A program made the translations under genes and the position numbers. Shown piece by piece: positions 34,133 through 45,559 of a stretch of DNA of 64,000 nt. The notes beneath the pieces were generated by a model. The model had not been told where the DNA came from. It worked only from the letters and a program-made list of their open reading frames with translations, and did not search any database. Origin of the DNA: Sesamum alatum (taxonomy: Eukaryota; Streptophyta; Magnoliopsida; Lamiales; Pedaliaceae); assembly GCA_034509735.1 (NCBI GenBank), contig JACGWO010000005.1, forward strand, positions 19,643,264-19,707,263, written 5' to 3'. The stretch's first letter is position 1. Every line of letters starts with the position of its first letter.

Positions 34133-35440
34133 TTAAAGCCAATCGCCCATATGTCTAATCCCCATCTTCTCAAGATGTTGCGTATGAGCGCTTTGCGACA
34201 TAGGCTTTGCCAGCGGATCTGCTGTGTTGTCTGCTGAGTTGACTCGGTCCATCCGAACGTCACCTCTTCCTACCATTTCTCTTAGAAGATGGTAGCGTCT
34301 AAGAATGTGTTTGGAACAGTGATGAGATCTCGGTTCCTTTGCTTGCGCTATTGCACCGTTGTTATCACAGAAGATGACAACGGGCTCGGCGATGCTAGGC
34401 ACCACACCCAACTCTTGGATGTAGTTTCTCATCCAAACCGCTTCTTTGGTAGCTTCTGAAGCTGCTATGTATTCAGCCTCTGTAGTGGAGTCAGCAGTGG
34501 TTGCTTGCTTGGAACTTTTCCAAGCCACTACTCCTCCATTGAGTTTGAATACGTAACCCGATTGAGACTTGGCATCATCGTCATCAGACTGGAAGCTAGC
34601 ATCGCTAAAGCCTTCCAGGATTAGTTCTCCATTACCATAGACTAAGAACATTTCCTTAGTCCTCCTTAGGTACTTAAGGATGCCCTTAACAACATTCCAA
34701 TGAGCCTCTCCTGCACATGACTGATATCTGCTTGTCATGCTCAAAGCGTAAGCAATGTCAGGCATGGTGCAGTGGACTGCATATTGGATGCTACCTACGG
34801 CAGAAGCATAGGGGAGGACTTTCATCCTTTCAAGTTCCTCATCAGTCTGCGGGGACTGTTTCTTGGATAACTTGATCCCATGCCTCATGGGAAGGAATCC
34901 TCGTTTGGAGTTGTCCATTCGATATCTCTTTAGAACTTTCTCCATATACGAGTTTTGGGTGAGCCCTAACATCCTTTTAGATCTGTCCCTGACGATTTGG
35001 ATGCCTAGGATGTAGGAGGCTTCACCCAAGTCCTTCATGGAAAACTTGGTTGACAACCATGCTTTTGTGTCTCCCAACATTCTAACGTCATTACCAATGA
35101 GTAGAATGTCATCCACATAAAGCACTAGGAACACTATGGAGCTCCCACTGACCTTCTTGTATACACAAAGGTCGGATTCGTTCTTGATGAAGTCATATCC
35201 CCGTATTACTTCATCAAAGTGAATGTTCCAACTTCGGGATGCTTGTTTGAGGCCATAGATGGACTTCTGGAGACGACAGACCTTCTGTTCTTCTCCAGTG
35301 ACTGTGACACCCTCCGGTTGATCCATATAGATCTCTTCCTCAACGAAACCATTAAGGAAGGCCGTTTTCACGTCCATATGCCATATCTCATAGTCATACC
35401 ATGCTGCTATGGCGAGTAGGATCCGAATGGATTTAGCCAT
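34133..35440 (-). pseudogene. Copia Y reverse transcriptase and RNase H
   Basis: An open frame of 435 residues. DVKTAFLNGFVEEEIYMDQP and KSIYGLKQASRSW are standard Copia reverse transcriptase motifs, followed by the active-site box LYVDDILLIGND with both catalytic Asp residues. YILGIQIVRDRSK and YASAVGSIQYA follow, then the Copia RNase H domain with FSDASFQSD, WKSSKQATTADSTTEAEYIA and CDNNGAIA. The enzyme copies element RNA into DNA and degrades the RNA template. This part is intact, but a stop lies just upstream in GYTQ*PGVDF (about 35480), so the polyprotein cannot be read through. The C-terminus ends close to the polypurine tract, as usual. Confidence 0.9.
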
Positions 35441-35449
35441 GGCTACCGG

Positions 35450-36123
35450 CGAGTAGGTATCCTCAAAATCGACCCCGGGTCATTGAGTGTATCCCTTAGC
35501 TACAAGCCTAGCCTTAAAGGTTGTGACTTCTCCATCAACGCCAAGTTTGCGCTTGTAGACCCACTTACAACCCACTGGCTTAACACCTTTCGGTGGATCT
35601 ACAAGTCTCCAGACTTGGTTCTCGCTATGGAGTCCATTTCGATTTTCATGGCCTCAAGCCATTTCCCGGAGTCGATGTCAGACATCGCTTCTCCATATGT
35701 CTTAGGATCGTTATCCAAAAGACCGGTCGTATTTAGAAAGCCATATCTCTCTGGAGGTCTGGACTCTCTAGTAGAACTACGGAGGACGGGAATGTCAGTG
35801 GTGATTGTGGGCGCTGACTGTATCGGAGCCGGTGGTTCAGGGACCGGGGCTGGCTGTTCCTGAGGCTGTCCTTCATGGCTAGCATGTTGGACTTCTCGAG
35901 GTTGGTCAGCCTTTCGGGTGTCTATCCTGAATCCTCTAAGTGAGGGTTTTGCGACTACCTCTAATGGCTGGATTCCATCACTTGATTCCTCAAGGATCAG
36001 CTCATCAGGTTGGATATCCTCTGGGAAGCCTTGCTCCAAGAATACTGCATTCCTTGAAACAAACACCTTTTGTTCCAAGGGGTCATAAAAGTAATAACCC
36101 CGCAGTTTCTTTAGGGTATCCAA
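35450..36123 (-). pseudogene. Copia Y integrase C-terminus and linker to reverse transcriptase
   Basis: Minus-strand reading contains GYYFYDPLEQKVFVSRN-type sequence, found after the integrase core in Copia polyproteins, a Pro-rich linker, and RSSTRESRPPERYG and EAMSDIDSGKWLEAMKIEMD before the reverse transcriptase. Near 35620 a one-base deletion shifts the frame before ENQVWRLVDPPKG, and the stop at about 35480 follows. Both defects break the polyprotein. Confidence 0.8.
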
Positions 36124-36835
36124 CGAACCTGCATAAGCTAGACCTGGATTCTAGCTTATCTCCCACTAACCTCTTGACGTATACGGGGCTACCCCACACT
36201 TTCAAGTAGTTGTAGGACGCAGGCTTGTCGTGCCATATCTCATATGGCGTTTGGGTTAATACACTGGTGGGTGCCAAATTTAGCAACTTGGCTTCCGTTT
36301 CCAATGCGTAGCCCCAAAAGGACAAGGGCAATTTGGTAAAACTCATCATGGATCGAACCATGTCCAACAGGGTTCGATCCCTTCTTTCAGAGACACCATT
36401 CAATTGTGGTGTCCCGGGAGGTGTCCATTTAGATATTATACCATTTTCTTTTAGATAATTAAGGAACTCGGTACTAAGGTATTCACCGCCTCGGTCTGAC
36501 CGTAGGGCTTTAATTTTGCAGTTGGTCTGGTTCTCCACTTCAAGTCTGAATTCTTTAAATCTCTCAAGAGCTTCAGACTTGTACCTCATTAGGTAAACAT
36601 AAGCATACCGTGAATGATAATCGGTGAAGGTTATGAAGTAGGAGAACCCACCTCGGGCCTGCGTCCTTAGTGGTCCACAAACGTCTGTATGGACCAAGTC
36701 CAACAGACCTGTGGCAAGCCTGCTTTGTCCTACAAAGGGCATCTTGGTCATTTTCCCTCTTAGACAAGACTCACAAGTTGGTATCTCACTCAAGTCCCCT
36801 ACCTCTAGGTTCCTTGAGTCCACCAATCTTTTCAT
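36083..36835 (-). pseudogene. Copia Y integrase
   Basis: CESCLRGKMTKMPF is the second half of the HHCC zinc-binding region. The catalytic core follows, with DLVHTDVCGPL, FITFTDYHSRYAYVYLM and LRSDRGGEYLS, giving the two Asp residues of the DDE triad, then GTPQLNGVSERRDRTLLDMV containing the Glu. Integrase inserts the element DNA into the chromosome. A frame change at about 36100 separates it from its C-terminal part. Confidence 0.9.
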
Positions 36836-37311
36836 CCTATCTTGGGATATGTGACCTAGCCTAGAGTGCCACAGTCGTGCGTTCCCGTTATTATCTATTT
36901 ACGTTTATGTTGAGCATTAAGAGCGAAGTTCGTTTGTTGTAGGATATAGAGCCCGTTATTTAATGTACCAAGCAGATGAGCAATTCCACACCTCATCAAA
37001 TAAAAGTAATTTTTATTGATTATAAACTCATAACCACTATTGTCTAACAATGGAATGGAAATGATGTTTTTAATCATACTAGGTACAAAAATAAACTTGC
37101 TCTAATTCTATGCTAATACTATCACTAATTACTAGAGTGGCGGATCCTACTGCTTCTGCCGAGATGGCCTTGCCATTCCCAAACTTCAGGATCATTTCCC
37201 CGCTACCCAGTTTTCTGCTTCTTTTCAGCATCTGCAAATTATTGCAAATGTGAGCTCCACAGCCGGTATCCAATACCCAAGAGGCAGAATTAGTGACCAT
37301 ATTAACCTCAA
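36836..37311 (-). pseudogene. Copia Y protease region
   Basis: The minus-strand frame that includes the zinc knuckle continues into SWVLDTGCGAHICN, the D-T/S-G active site of the Copia aspartic protease, then GSGEMILKFGNGKAI and LVISDSISIELEQVYF. It stops at 37079. Reading resumes in other frames toward the integrase, so the protease C-terminal part is disrupted. Confidence 0.75.
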
Positions 37312-38187
37312 TCACAAATATACTTTGGTTTGAGAAGAGCTTGGGGCACTCTCTCTTCCAATGCCCTTTCTCACGGCAATTGATACATATGTCATATGCC
37401 TTCGACTGTTGCTGGGAGACAACCTTTCCCTTTCCTTTGCTTTTTCCCTCTTTGGCAATGGGAACACTCTTAGTGTTCGTAGCTGCTTTGACGGCCTTTC
37501 CCTTCCCTTTCTTCTTTTTTCCAACGTCCGGCACCTTTGCCTTTCGTCTTGGAAGTTGAAGCACCTCCAAATAAATACCGAAGGCGTGGACTTCTTAGTC
37601 GTTGCCTCGTATTGCACCAACATATTAATCAACTCATGAATGCCCTTCTCAAGTGCGTTCATGTTGTAGTTGACAATAAATTGGTCAAAGGAGGGTGGGA
37701 GTGATTGAAGGATCACATCTATGTACGTTTCATTATCGAGACTTGCCTTTAGGTCCTCGAGCTTTTCCACCAGGGTAAGCATTTTAACCCCGTGCTCTTG
37801 TACAGAGGATCCTTCTGTCATTTTGGTTCCAAAGAACGCCTTGGTCGCGACATACCTAGTATGCCGGTCCGGGACTGCATAGCAATCCTTAAGGCGAGCC
37901 ATGATGGAAGGGACATCGTCTAGCCTTTCATACTGCTTCTGAATCTCATTCGTCATAGAAGCAAGTATGACGCTACAGACCTGCCGGTTATCCTTATGTC
38001 AAGTCTCGAACGTCTCACGTTCTTCAGGCGTCGATCCTTCCGGTAAGGTCCTAGGGAGAGACTCGTCCATGACGTAGCCTTGGTTCTCATAATCTAGGAC
38101 TATCCTGAGATTACGCAACCAGTTGTTGTAATTGGTTCCATTGAATTTGTTTGTCTCAAGAATGGTTGAAAGTGGGTTCTTAGACAT
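37312..38187 (-). pseudogene. Copia Y gag
   Basis: It starts MSKNPLSTILETNKFNGTNY and NWLRNLRIVLDYENQGYV, the typical N-terminus of plant Copia gag (UBN2 type), stopping after RETFET at 37999. The next frame (37956-37312) has SIMARLKDCYAVPD and LVEKLEDLKASLDNETYIDV. A third frame gives the zinc knuckle CINCREKGHWKREC (CX2CX4HX4C). At least two frameshifts or stops break it. The gag start lies only 6 bases after the 5' LTR end. Confidence 0.85.
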
Positions 38188-38193
38188 TTTAAA

Positions 38194-40186
38194 TGAAAAG
38201 AATGCGTGGATCGTCCCGAAAAAATTGTGCGAATGCGGAAGCGCGGTATAAAATAAAATACGAAATTTAAAACATGCTTTTAAATTAAAGAACACGTTTC
38301 AAGGGGTGTGCCCTTGAAATTTCCCGGGTGTTCGGTGTATCTCATGATAAATAACATACAATAATCATGGAGGCCATAGGGTTGAAAATTAAAAGAGACG
38401 AAAATGTTAAAACGAGACCTACCCGTTGTCGTTTTCGTCTTCAACGGCTACACGCGTTGTTCCCCGTTTTGCACCAAGATCTCATTCTTGAGACCCTCCA
38501 AATCGTGACACACGATCCACCCACGTATCTTGAACGTCGTGCTAGCAATGAGCAAGTATAATTTATTGGAGTGGATGAATCAACAACACGTTATGAATTA
38601 ACGGTATTGATTCATCAATGTTTTAATGTTCCAAGAACAAGAGAACAAGAAAAGATGTTTTTCTTGGAGAGAGAGAGGGCGGACGAGAGGGAGAGAAACG
38701 AGAGAGGGAGTGTGTTGTGTGTGTGTGTTGGAATTTCAAGAATCATCATCCTCTAATGTGTAGGAGGCTAGGGGTATATATAGAGGAGGAGTTTAATCCT
38801 CTTTAAACTCCACCTCTTTAGAAGCTTAATTTGACTAGGATTTTGACCTAGTCAAAGTCCTAGTCAAAGTACAATTTGACCTTGTCAAATTCAATCCTAG
38901 CCTTTGATCTCTCCCATTAAATCTCAACCATTAATTTAATTTAATGGAATATTTAAATCCTATTAAATATTCCAAGAAGCCAAATAAATAAATATAATAA
39001 ATTATAAATATTTATTTTAGGCCTATTAAATTAAACCTCTAATAAATCTAATTTATTAGATTAATTCCTTTTATCAAATGGAAGGAATTAATTCTCCAAG
39101 AAAATAACGGACCCGATTAAATCCAATTTAATCATTCCTTTTCTCCAATATTTAATTCTAAATTAAATACTTGATGTATGTGGATTGTATGTGACTCTTT
39201 AGGTTCACGTTTCAGCTAGACTTAGTCGGATTCCTAGAATCCGTCCATTACCCTGGGTGGCCATCTAGCAACGGTCCATGGAACTAGAGACTAGGTGAAA
39301 TTTCGGGGATGAACATTTAGGCTCTAACAGTACACTTGTCCTTCTGTCTACGGTCGCACCACTGAGGGTCTAGGGCACAGAAAATGCAGGTACCCATTTT
39401 GGGCCTAAGTGTCGGTCTGTCCTTACTAAACGCCGCAAGGGAAACCTTCCCTTCTGTTCAGTTACTGTGGCCACAGATTTTAGGGACAAGACACAGAGCA
39501 TACGTGAGACTCAATTGTCAATGCCTTTTGACAGGAGACAGATCTTTTCTTGGAAACTACTGTCACTCTGTACACCAAAGCTGCACTAGACATGGCTTAT
39601 GACTACTCAAGTGCTTCTTGGCAATCTCTCACCATATCTAAGATACAGACCTGATATACAGGTAAACTCAGCAGTTCCTCAAGTCAAAGGACTTGACCTG
39701 TACCATTGGAACCGGGAACACACGTCATACCTAGCCGACCCTACTCAAGGTCCTCCGTAAGACGGTTCCCGCGAGTCACCTCAGTCAGCTGCTCCCTAGC
39801 AGGCTAACCCACTAACACTGCTTAGACGACCTTTGTCACCCGTCGATAAAATACGACAACAGATGCTTAGTGCAAGTCTCAAGGGGAATCTCGGTACCCA
39901 TTTTCGAGAATCCTTGACTTGGAGATTTCCGAACTGATTCGGCGGGACTGATTTCATGGACCTATCTCCAAGCGTAGTCCCAGTCCCCGAAATAGGTGTT
40001 TAGTCCGTGGGCTTTGTTTGCGTAGTGAACAGATAGATATAAAGCAGTAAAGTGAACGCAAACAAAGTAATGCCAGAATGAATTTCACTTCTTTATTCAT
40101 TAATAGTTTATCAAAACACTGAAATTGTCTAGACATAGGTTACATTTTGCCCGCCAAGATTGGCTACATGGTCACCTATTCTAACA
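38194..40186 (-). repeat. 5' LTR of Copia Y
   Basis: Plus-strand start TGAAAAGAATGCGTGGATCG, end GGTCACCTATTCTAACA. It aligns throughout with 32125-34116. Confidence 0.85.
38297..38319 (-). other. Conserved LTR hairpin in Copia Y 5' LTR
   Basis: TTTCAAGGG and CCCTTGAAA pair around loop GTGTG. Confidence 0.75.
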
Positions 40187-42443
40187 AGGCCGAGAGTTGG
40201 GGGAGAGTGGAGTGTGATTTTTCTTCTTTTTCCTAGAAAAAGAGGAATTATGATTCTATTGCAATGATGTTTTGTATATACTCATATATAAACAAAATTA
40301 ATGTGATTATTGGAATATGTCTAGGTTCATCCAAGGATGTTTAGATTTATCCTAATCAATCGCACTAATTCATCAATCAAGCCTACCATCTCTTAAGGTA
40401 TGATTTAATCATACCAAAAGAGAGAGGCTTGATTGGAATTGATTTGTCTCTTACCAAAAGAGACAAGTCAATTACATCATGCATGCATGGCCGATTTTTA
40501 TCCACTCAAAGGTGGTAATTTTCGGCCATGCCTCTTTGAGGAAGGAGTCCAACTTCTTCCTATTCTAACAGTGGAATTAACACACCTCTTGGGCCAAAAT
40601 GTAACGGATCGGGTTCCACTGTAATCCAATTACAACGAGCCCAAAATTAAAATCCCATTTAATTCGAGGTCCACTTAAATAATTCCCATTTATCTTTTAA
40701 TCCAATTAAAAGATCCAATATTTCGACTCTCTATGTTAACCGTTAAATCCTATTTACTGATTAAACGAGGGCCCGATACAATATCGGCTCGTTCATCCAA
40801 TGAACAATCCCTTAAGTAATCCAATTAATTAACTATCCTCCGAAATTGCCTCCAAGTCAATTTCTCCACCTTCTCGGTGATTTGTGTGTGACCCTTTAGG
40901 TTCACCCTCAGCTAGACTTGGGTCTGTGTCCAACAAGGGCTCGTTACCATGGGTGGCCGTCTAGCAACGGTCCATGGCACTAGAGATTAGGTGAATGCTG
41001 GCATGAATATTTAGGCGCCGATTCCGTAAGAGTAGGGTCCTTCCGTCTACCGTCTCCTGGCCTTAGTCTAAGGTATGGAATTGGGTGTCTGTTCCCATCC
41101 TTGACTATGCAGCTATGCTTAATACTCGAGACTATGCATGACTCATTGCATCGACACAGGAAACCATTTTTTGTTTGACCAACCACTGTGGCCACAGGTT
41201 TAAGCAGCATGAATGTGTCTCCGAGTGCATAGGAGATACCTTTGTTATATACTGATAGGGGACGGATCCTCTTCTTGGAGCCCACCGTCCTCGCTACACA
41301 TTCTGACTGTACTGGACAAGGCTTATAATGACCATCTTAAAGAATGATCACATCTCGCCAGATCCAAGATACAACCATCCTGTGTACGTGACTGCCATGG
41401 TTCTCAAGTCTGAGGACTACTCCCGTACTATCGGAACCGGAAAACTCGAATCATACCGACCAAGCCTCCAAGACTTCCATATGATGATCCCCGTGAGTCA
41501 GTTTAGTTGGCTCGACCTCAGTCGATCAACCCATCAAGATCGTGTAGGCGTCCCACGCCTGTCGCTGATGAAACACGACACTCATCCAATGAACACGACT
41601 CTTGGGACTCTCGATGACCTGTCTCGAGGTCCTCGACTTGAAATATTTCAGACCCAACTCTTTATCAGTTGGTCTCATGGCTACCATCTAATGTGTGGCC
41701 CAACTGCATCAATTGTTATTCGTGGTCTGTGGGCTTTGTTACAATATATGTAAAATACCATTTTAGCATATGAAAAATGACCACAACAAAGAAAGTACCA
41801 AAGGTAACGAATACTCATTTTATTCATCACATAATATTACATTACATCAAGTTGTCAAATAGGTGACAAAACGCCAAACCTATTGGCTTTCTGGTCACCT
41901 ATTCTAACAATAATTTAGTTATAACTATTTATAATAAATTTTACGTTATGTGTAGTTATAAATAAATTTAATTACAGCAATTAACAATTCAATTCAATTA
42001 AGAATTAACAATTCAATTCATATAATTTCATGTTTAAATTTGATACAATTAACAATTCTATTTACAGGTATAAAAATACAATTCAATAACAGTTAATTAT
42101 TGTACAATAAATATTAGTTTATAATTAACAATTATAACATTTTGTAATTTCTAATTACAATTAATTTAAAAGGACCATTACAGTTAAAAGAAAAAATGTT
42201 AATTCAATTTTTATACTCTCCATTATTAAATTCCAAGAAGTAAAATATTGTACAAAGAAAGATACTACAAAGGGTATTTTTGGTATTTCAATACCAAAAC
42301 AATGTTTAATCCACTGTAGTAAACCATACATAGGAAAATATTATTAATCCAACAAACCAATTTCTGTTGCAGTAAAGCACATACTATTTATCTGGGCCTA
42401 ATCCAAACTTGCATTTAATACAGGTTAGTCCAATCCTGTATTT

Positions 42444-42576
42444 AAAATGCATAGAATCTTTTAACAGGAACAACAGATGGCATACTTGTCTTTAATTCTT
42501 TTTCTCTTGTAAGAGAGCGTTTAAATTTAAAAAAGAGGTCAATATTTTTTTGTAGTTTATGTATGAATTGACAAAG
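42444..42576. repeat. Direct repeat D, right copy
   Basis: Starts AAAATGCATAGAATC directly at the right end of MITE M2 and ends TGAATTGACAAAG. Small differences from the left copy (ACAGATGGCAT for ACGATGACAT, AGAGCG for AGACCG) show both have aged. Confidence 0.85.
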
Positions 42577-42733
42577 AGTTTTAAGTATCTAATTTGTATG
42601 ACTTATGATCTGTTTGTTTCTAAGTCACATTAAAACTTTCTTGGTGCAAAAATGAAATAGTATTCTGTAGCTAAAAGACCACATGTACATTAGATATTTT
42701 ATTAATTTTCTAATATTTTAAATATCTGTGCAG

Positions 42734-43350
42734 GACGTTCAGCTCGGCCGCGCACTTCAGCAAATGGAGGTATTTGCTGGCTGCTACAAAAAGAAAACAA
42801 ATGGTGCCTGGAGCAGCTCGCGTGCAGAGGAGGTGGCGGTAAGTTACACTTCTTATTTCTTTTGTTACAACAAAAGAATTTATTATCTACTAGTGGTTCA
42901 TATTTTATTTATTTTTGGGAGACATATCAAAAGATGCTCGAGGAGCGTGCCTCACAGTGGACGCTATCGGAGAAGGGTGCCTCATCAGTTGCTAGTGTCG
43001 ACGCACTAGAGGAGGAGCAAATTTTAGCTCAAGCAGCCGGGGGGAGGAAGCAGGGTCGAGTCTTTGGCATGGGGTCTGAGGCATTCACATCAAAGGCTGC
43101 TCGCCCGTGGACCATGGACCATACTGCATCGACGTCCACTGCCGCCCCGCCACCCGAGCCTCCCATCTCAACACAGCTTCACAAAATCAAGTTTATGTTG
43201 GGCGTGCTCTTCGCCAAGATGGGGATCTCGATGTTGGTCCCCGACCAACCACAGGTAGTCCCATCCCCATCCTCAGCTACTGCATTCCTAGCCGAAGAGT
43301 CCACACATCAGGCAACCGAAGATGATGCAGACCATCAACTGTCAGATTAG
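42734..43350 (+). pseudogene. CACTA 2 TNPA-like gene, last two exons
   Basis: Exon 42734-42838 (acceptor TGTGCAG, donor GTAAGT) reads DVQLGRALQQMEVFAGCYKK and GAWSSSRAEEVA. Exon 42922-43350 reads TYQKMLEERASQW, then GGRKQGRVFGMGSEAF, a Pro-rich stretch and an acidic end to a stop. This is the same family as 25271-28317, with an exon of identical length (105 nt). The upstream exons are absent. The visible exons are open, but the gene is truncated. Confidence 0.75.
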
Positions 43351-43499
43351 GATTCTTTTATGTTTTCTTTTTGAAATTGGGATGTAAACAATTATTTTGG
43401 CTAATTATAATTTCTTTCTAATTAAAAATATTGTCTTCAATTACGAATTTATAACAATATTAACAAATAAAAAAGAAACAAAAAAGGCAAGAATTTTTA

Positions 43500-43910
43500 T
43501 TCTAAAATTAATTAACATTTGGGACGGAATTTGGACAACAATTGGTCCCAAATGAAAAAAGAAAACATTACATCCCAAACGCCGTCCCAAAAACTGTTCC
43601 AAAATAATATGTCCTATTTAGAAGTTTAAATGAAAATATGTCCCAAAATCCGTCCAAAAAACCATCCCAAACATAATACATTCATTTTAAACATTCCATC
43701 CCACACCGTCCATAAGACTGTCCCAAAATTTTATTTCAATTATCCACCCCTTGGTCATATTTTTGGATGGATTTATTAAGCTGTCTCGAATTCCGTCCCA
43801 AATTTTGAGACGGTTAGAAGAAGCGTCGCAATACCGTCCAAAATATTTTCCGACAGGGCTTTTTGAGACGGACATCAGTTTGTCCCGAATTCCATTCCAA
43901 CATTGCCCCT
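43500..43910. repeat. CACTA 2 subterminal repeat array
   Basis: CCGTCCCAAA/TTGGGACGG and GAGACGG motifs recur about a dozen times. The outer terminus is not seen; the truncated X LTR begins at about 43918. Confidence 0.65.
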
Positions 43911-43917
43911 AATGCAA

Positions 43918-45420
43918 TCAGAATGTGTAGCGGGACGATGGGTTCCAAGAAGAGGATTTGTCCCCTGTCAGTATGTGACTAAGGTATCTCCTATGCACTC
44001 GGAGACACGTTCATGCTGCTTAAACCTGTGGCCACAGTGGTTGATCGAATAGGAAATGGTTTCCTGTATCGATGTAATGAGGTATGCCTAGTCTCGAGTA
44101 TTAAGCATAGACGCCTAGTCAAGGATGGGAACCGACGCCCAATTTCATACCCTAGACTAAGGCCGGGAAACAGTAGACGGAAGGACTGTATCCGTACGGA
44201 ATCGGCGCCTAAATGTTCACGCCAACATTCACCTAGTCTCTAGTGTCATGGACCGTTGCTAGACGACCATCCATGGTAATGGGCTCCTGTTGGACACGTG
44301 CCCAAGTCTAGCTGAGGGTGAACCTAAAGGGTCACATACAAATCACCAAGGAGGTGGAGAAATTGACTTAGAGTCAATTTCAGAGGATAATGAGTAATTG
44401 GATTACTTAAGGGATTGTTCATTGATGGGCCAATATTGTATCAAGCCCTCATTTTAATCGGTAAATGGGATTTATCGGTTAATGTAGAGCATCGAAAATT
44501 GGATCATTATGTAAGATGATCATTATAAGCCGGTCCATTAAAATTTTGGCCGAAGAGGTATGTTAGTTTCACTTTTGGAATGAAAAGAAGTTGGACTTCT
44601 TCCCAAAATAGCATGGCCAAAAGTTGCCTCTTTTGGATGGCTAAAAATCAGCGATGCAAGGCCTTGATGAAGGGTTGACTTGTCCCTTTTGGTAAGGGAC
44701 AAATCAATTCCAATCAAGCCTATTTCATTTGGTATGATTAAATCATACCTTATGAGATGGTAGGCTTGATTGATGAATTAGTAGGATTGATTGGGATGTA
44801 TCTAGACATCCCAGGATGAATCTAGACACATTCCAATAATCACATTAATTTAGTATATATATGAGTATATACTATCATCAATGCAAGAGAATTACAGTTC
44901 ATTTTTCTAGGAAAAAGAAGAAAAGCACACCTCCCATTTTCTCTCTAATTCTTGGCCCCTCTCTACTCTCATACTATCCCCTTTGTTCTTCATTTGATCT
45001 TGGATCATTTTGAAAAACAAAGCTAGATCAAGAAAAGACACTAATATAATAGTGTTCTAGTTTCTTGGATCTTCTCCTCTTAGATTCATTTTTCTCTGGC
45101 AAGAGAAACGTGATCTCTTCCGGTGTGGTGTGGAGTTCATTTAGAGAGTTCATACGTTTGAACTTAGTGGACATATCCACAGAGGGACAACGCTCGTAGC
45201 TACAAAGGTAATTTTCGGTCTTACATTATTGTATTTATTTTTCTACATCTATGCTCTATATGATATATGCGTTTTTACATTATCATATCCTACATCGAAC
45301 GCCCGGTTGAGCACCCAAGGGTACACCCCTTGGGATTTGGTGATTATTGCTTTCATTTACGCAATTTTAATTTTTCCATGCTTCCGCTCGCGCTCCCGGG
45401 CTGATCCGCTTGTCCTTTCA
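43918..45420 (+). mobile_element. 5'-truncated LTR, family X (copy X3)
   Basis: It starts inside the family at CAGAATGTGTAGCG and ends GATCCGCTTGTCCTTTCA. It has CTGTGGCCACAG (44026-44037) and the hairpin (45314-45334). About 650 bp at the TGTTAG end are missing, so insertion and deletion cannot be separated. Confidence 0.75.
45314..45334 (+). other. Conserved LTR hairpin in X3
   Basis: CCCAAGGG and CCCTTGGG pair around loop TACAC (sense strand). Confidence 0.75.
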
Positions 45421-45559
45421 CAAACTTCTTATACCAAAACTATTTTGAAAATGGAAGCTTCTAGATAAGAAAAACAACAAATTGATGATGTTGAAACAAG
45501 TACTAATGTGACTATTAGGATTCTCCTTCAAAAAGGAATAAAAGATCACTTTTGCCACC

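Larger units (their letters stand above)
32125..40186 (-). mobile_element. Copia element Y, nearly complete
   Basis: Minus-strand retrotransposon with LTRs of 1992 and 1993 bp and the Copia gene order: gag, protease, integrase, reverse transcriptase, RNase H. The flanks GGGCC (32120-32124) and AGGCC (40187-40191) match at four of five bases. It inserted into X2 just after the GA repeat. By eye a stretch of about 430 bp of the two LTRs shows about 17 differences (roughly 96% identity), so it is fairly young. Stops and frameshifts in gag, pol and the IN-RT junction make it non-autonomous. The lineage was not fixed. Confidence 0.9.
31675..41909 (-). mobile_element. Solo LTR, family X (copy X2), split by Copia Y
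   Basis: It starts TGAAGGACAAGCGGATC at 31675 and ends GGTCACCTATTCTAACA at 41909. Without the Copia insertion it is about 2.17 kb, like the other X LTRs. The flanks GCAAT and ATAAT share only three bases, so its duplication has decayed or one end was rearranged. Confidence 0.8.
31355..42443 (+). mobile_element. MITE family M, copy 2, split by an X LTR
   Basis: The left end GGCTGTGTTTACTACATTGG and the right end CCAATCCTGTATTT match the two ends of copy 1 (4092-4620). The parts 31355-31674 and 41910-42443 total about 850 bp. The block AATACCCTTTG/AAAGGGTATTTTTGG is also shared with copy 1. It is flanked not by a short duplication but by 133-135-bp direct repeats. Confidence 0.55.

Noticed and set aside
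34133..35440. Domesticated reverse transcriptase gene
   Set aside because: Although open, it lies in a normal Copia element between LTRs with broken upstream frames.
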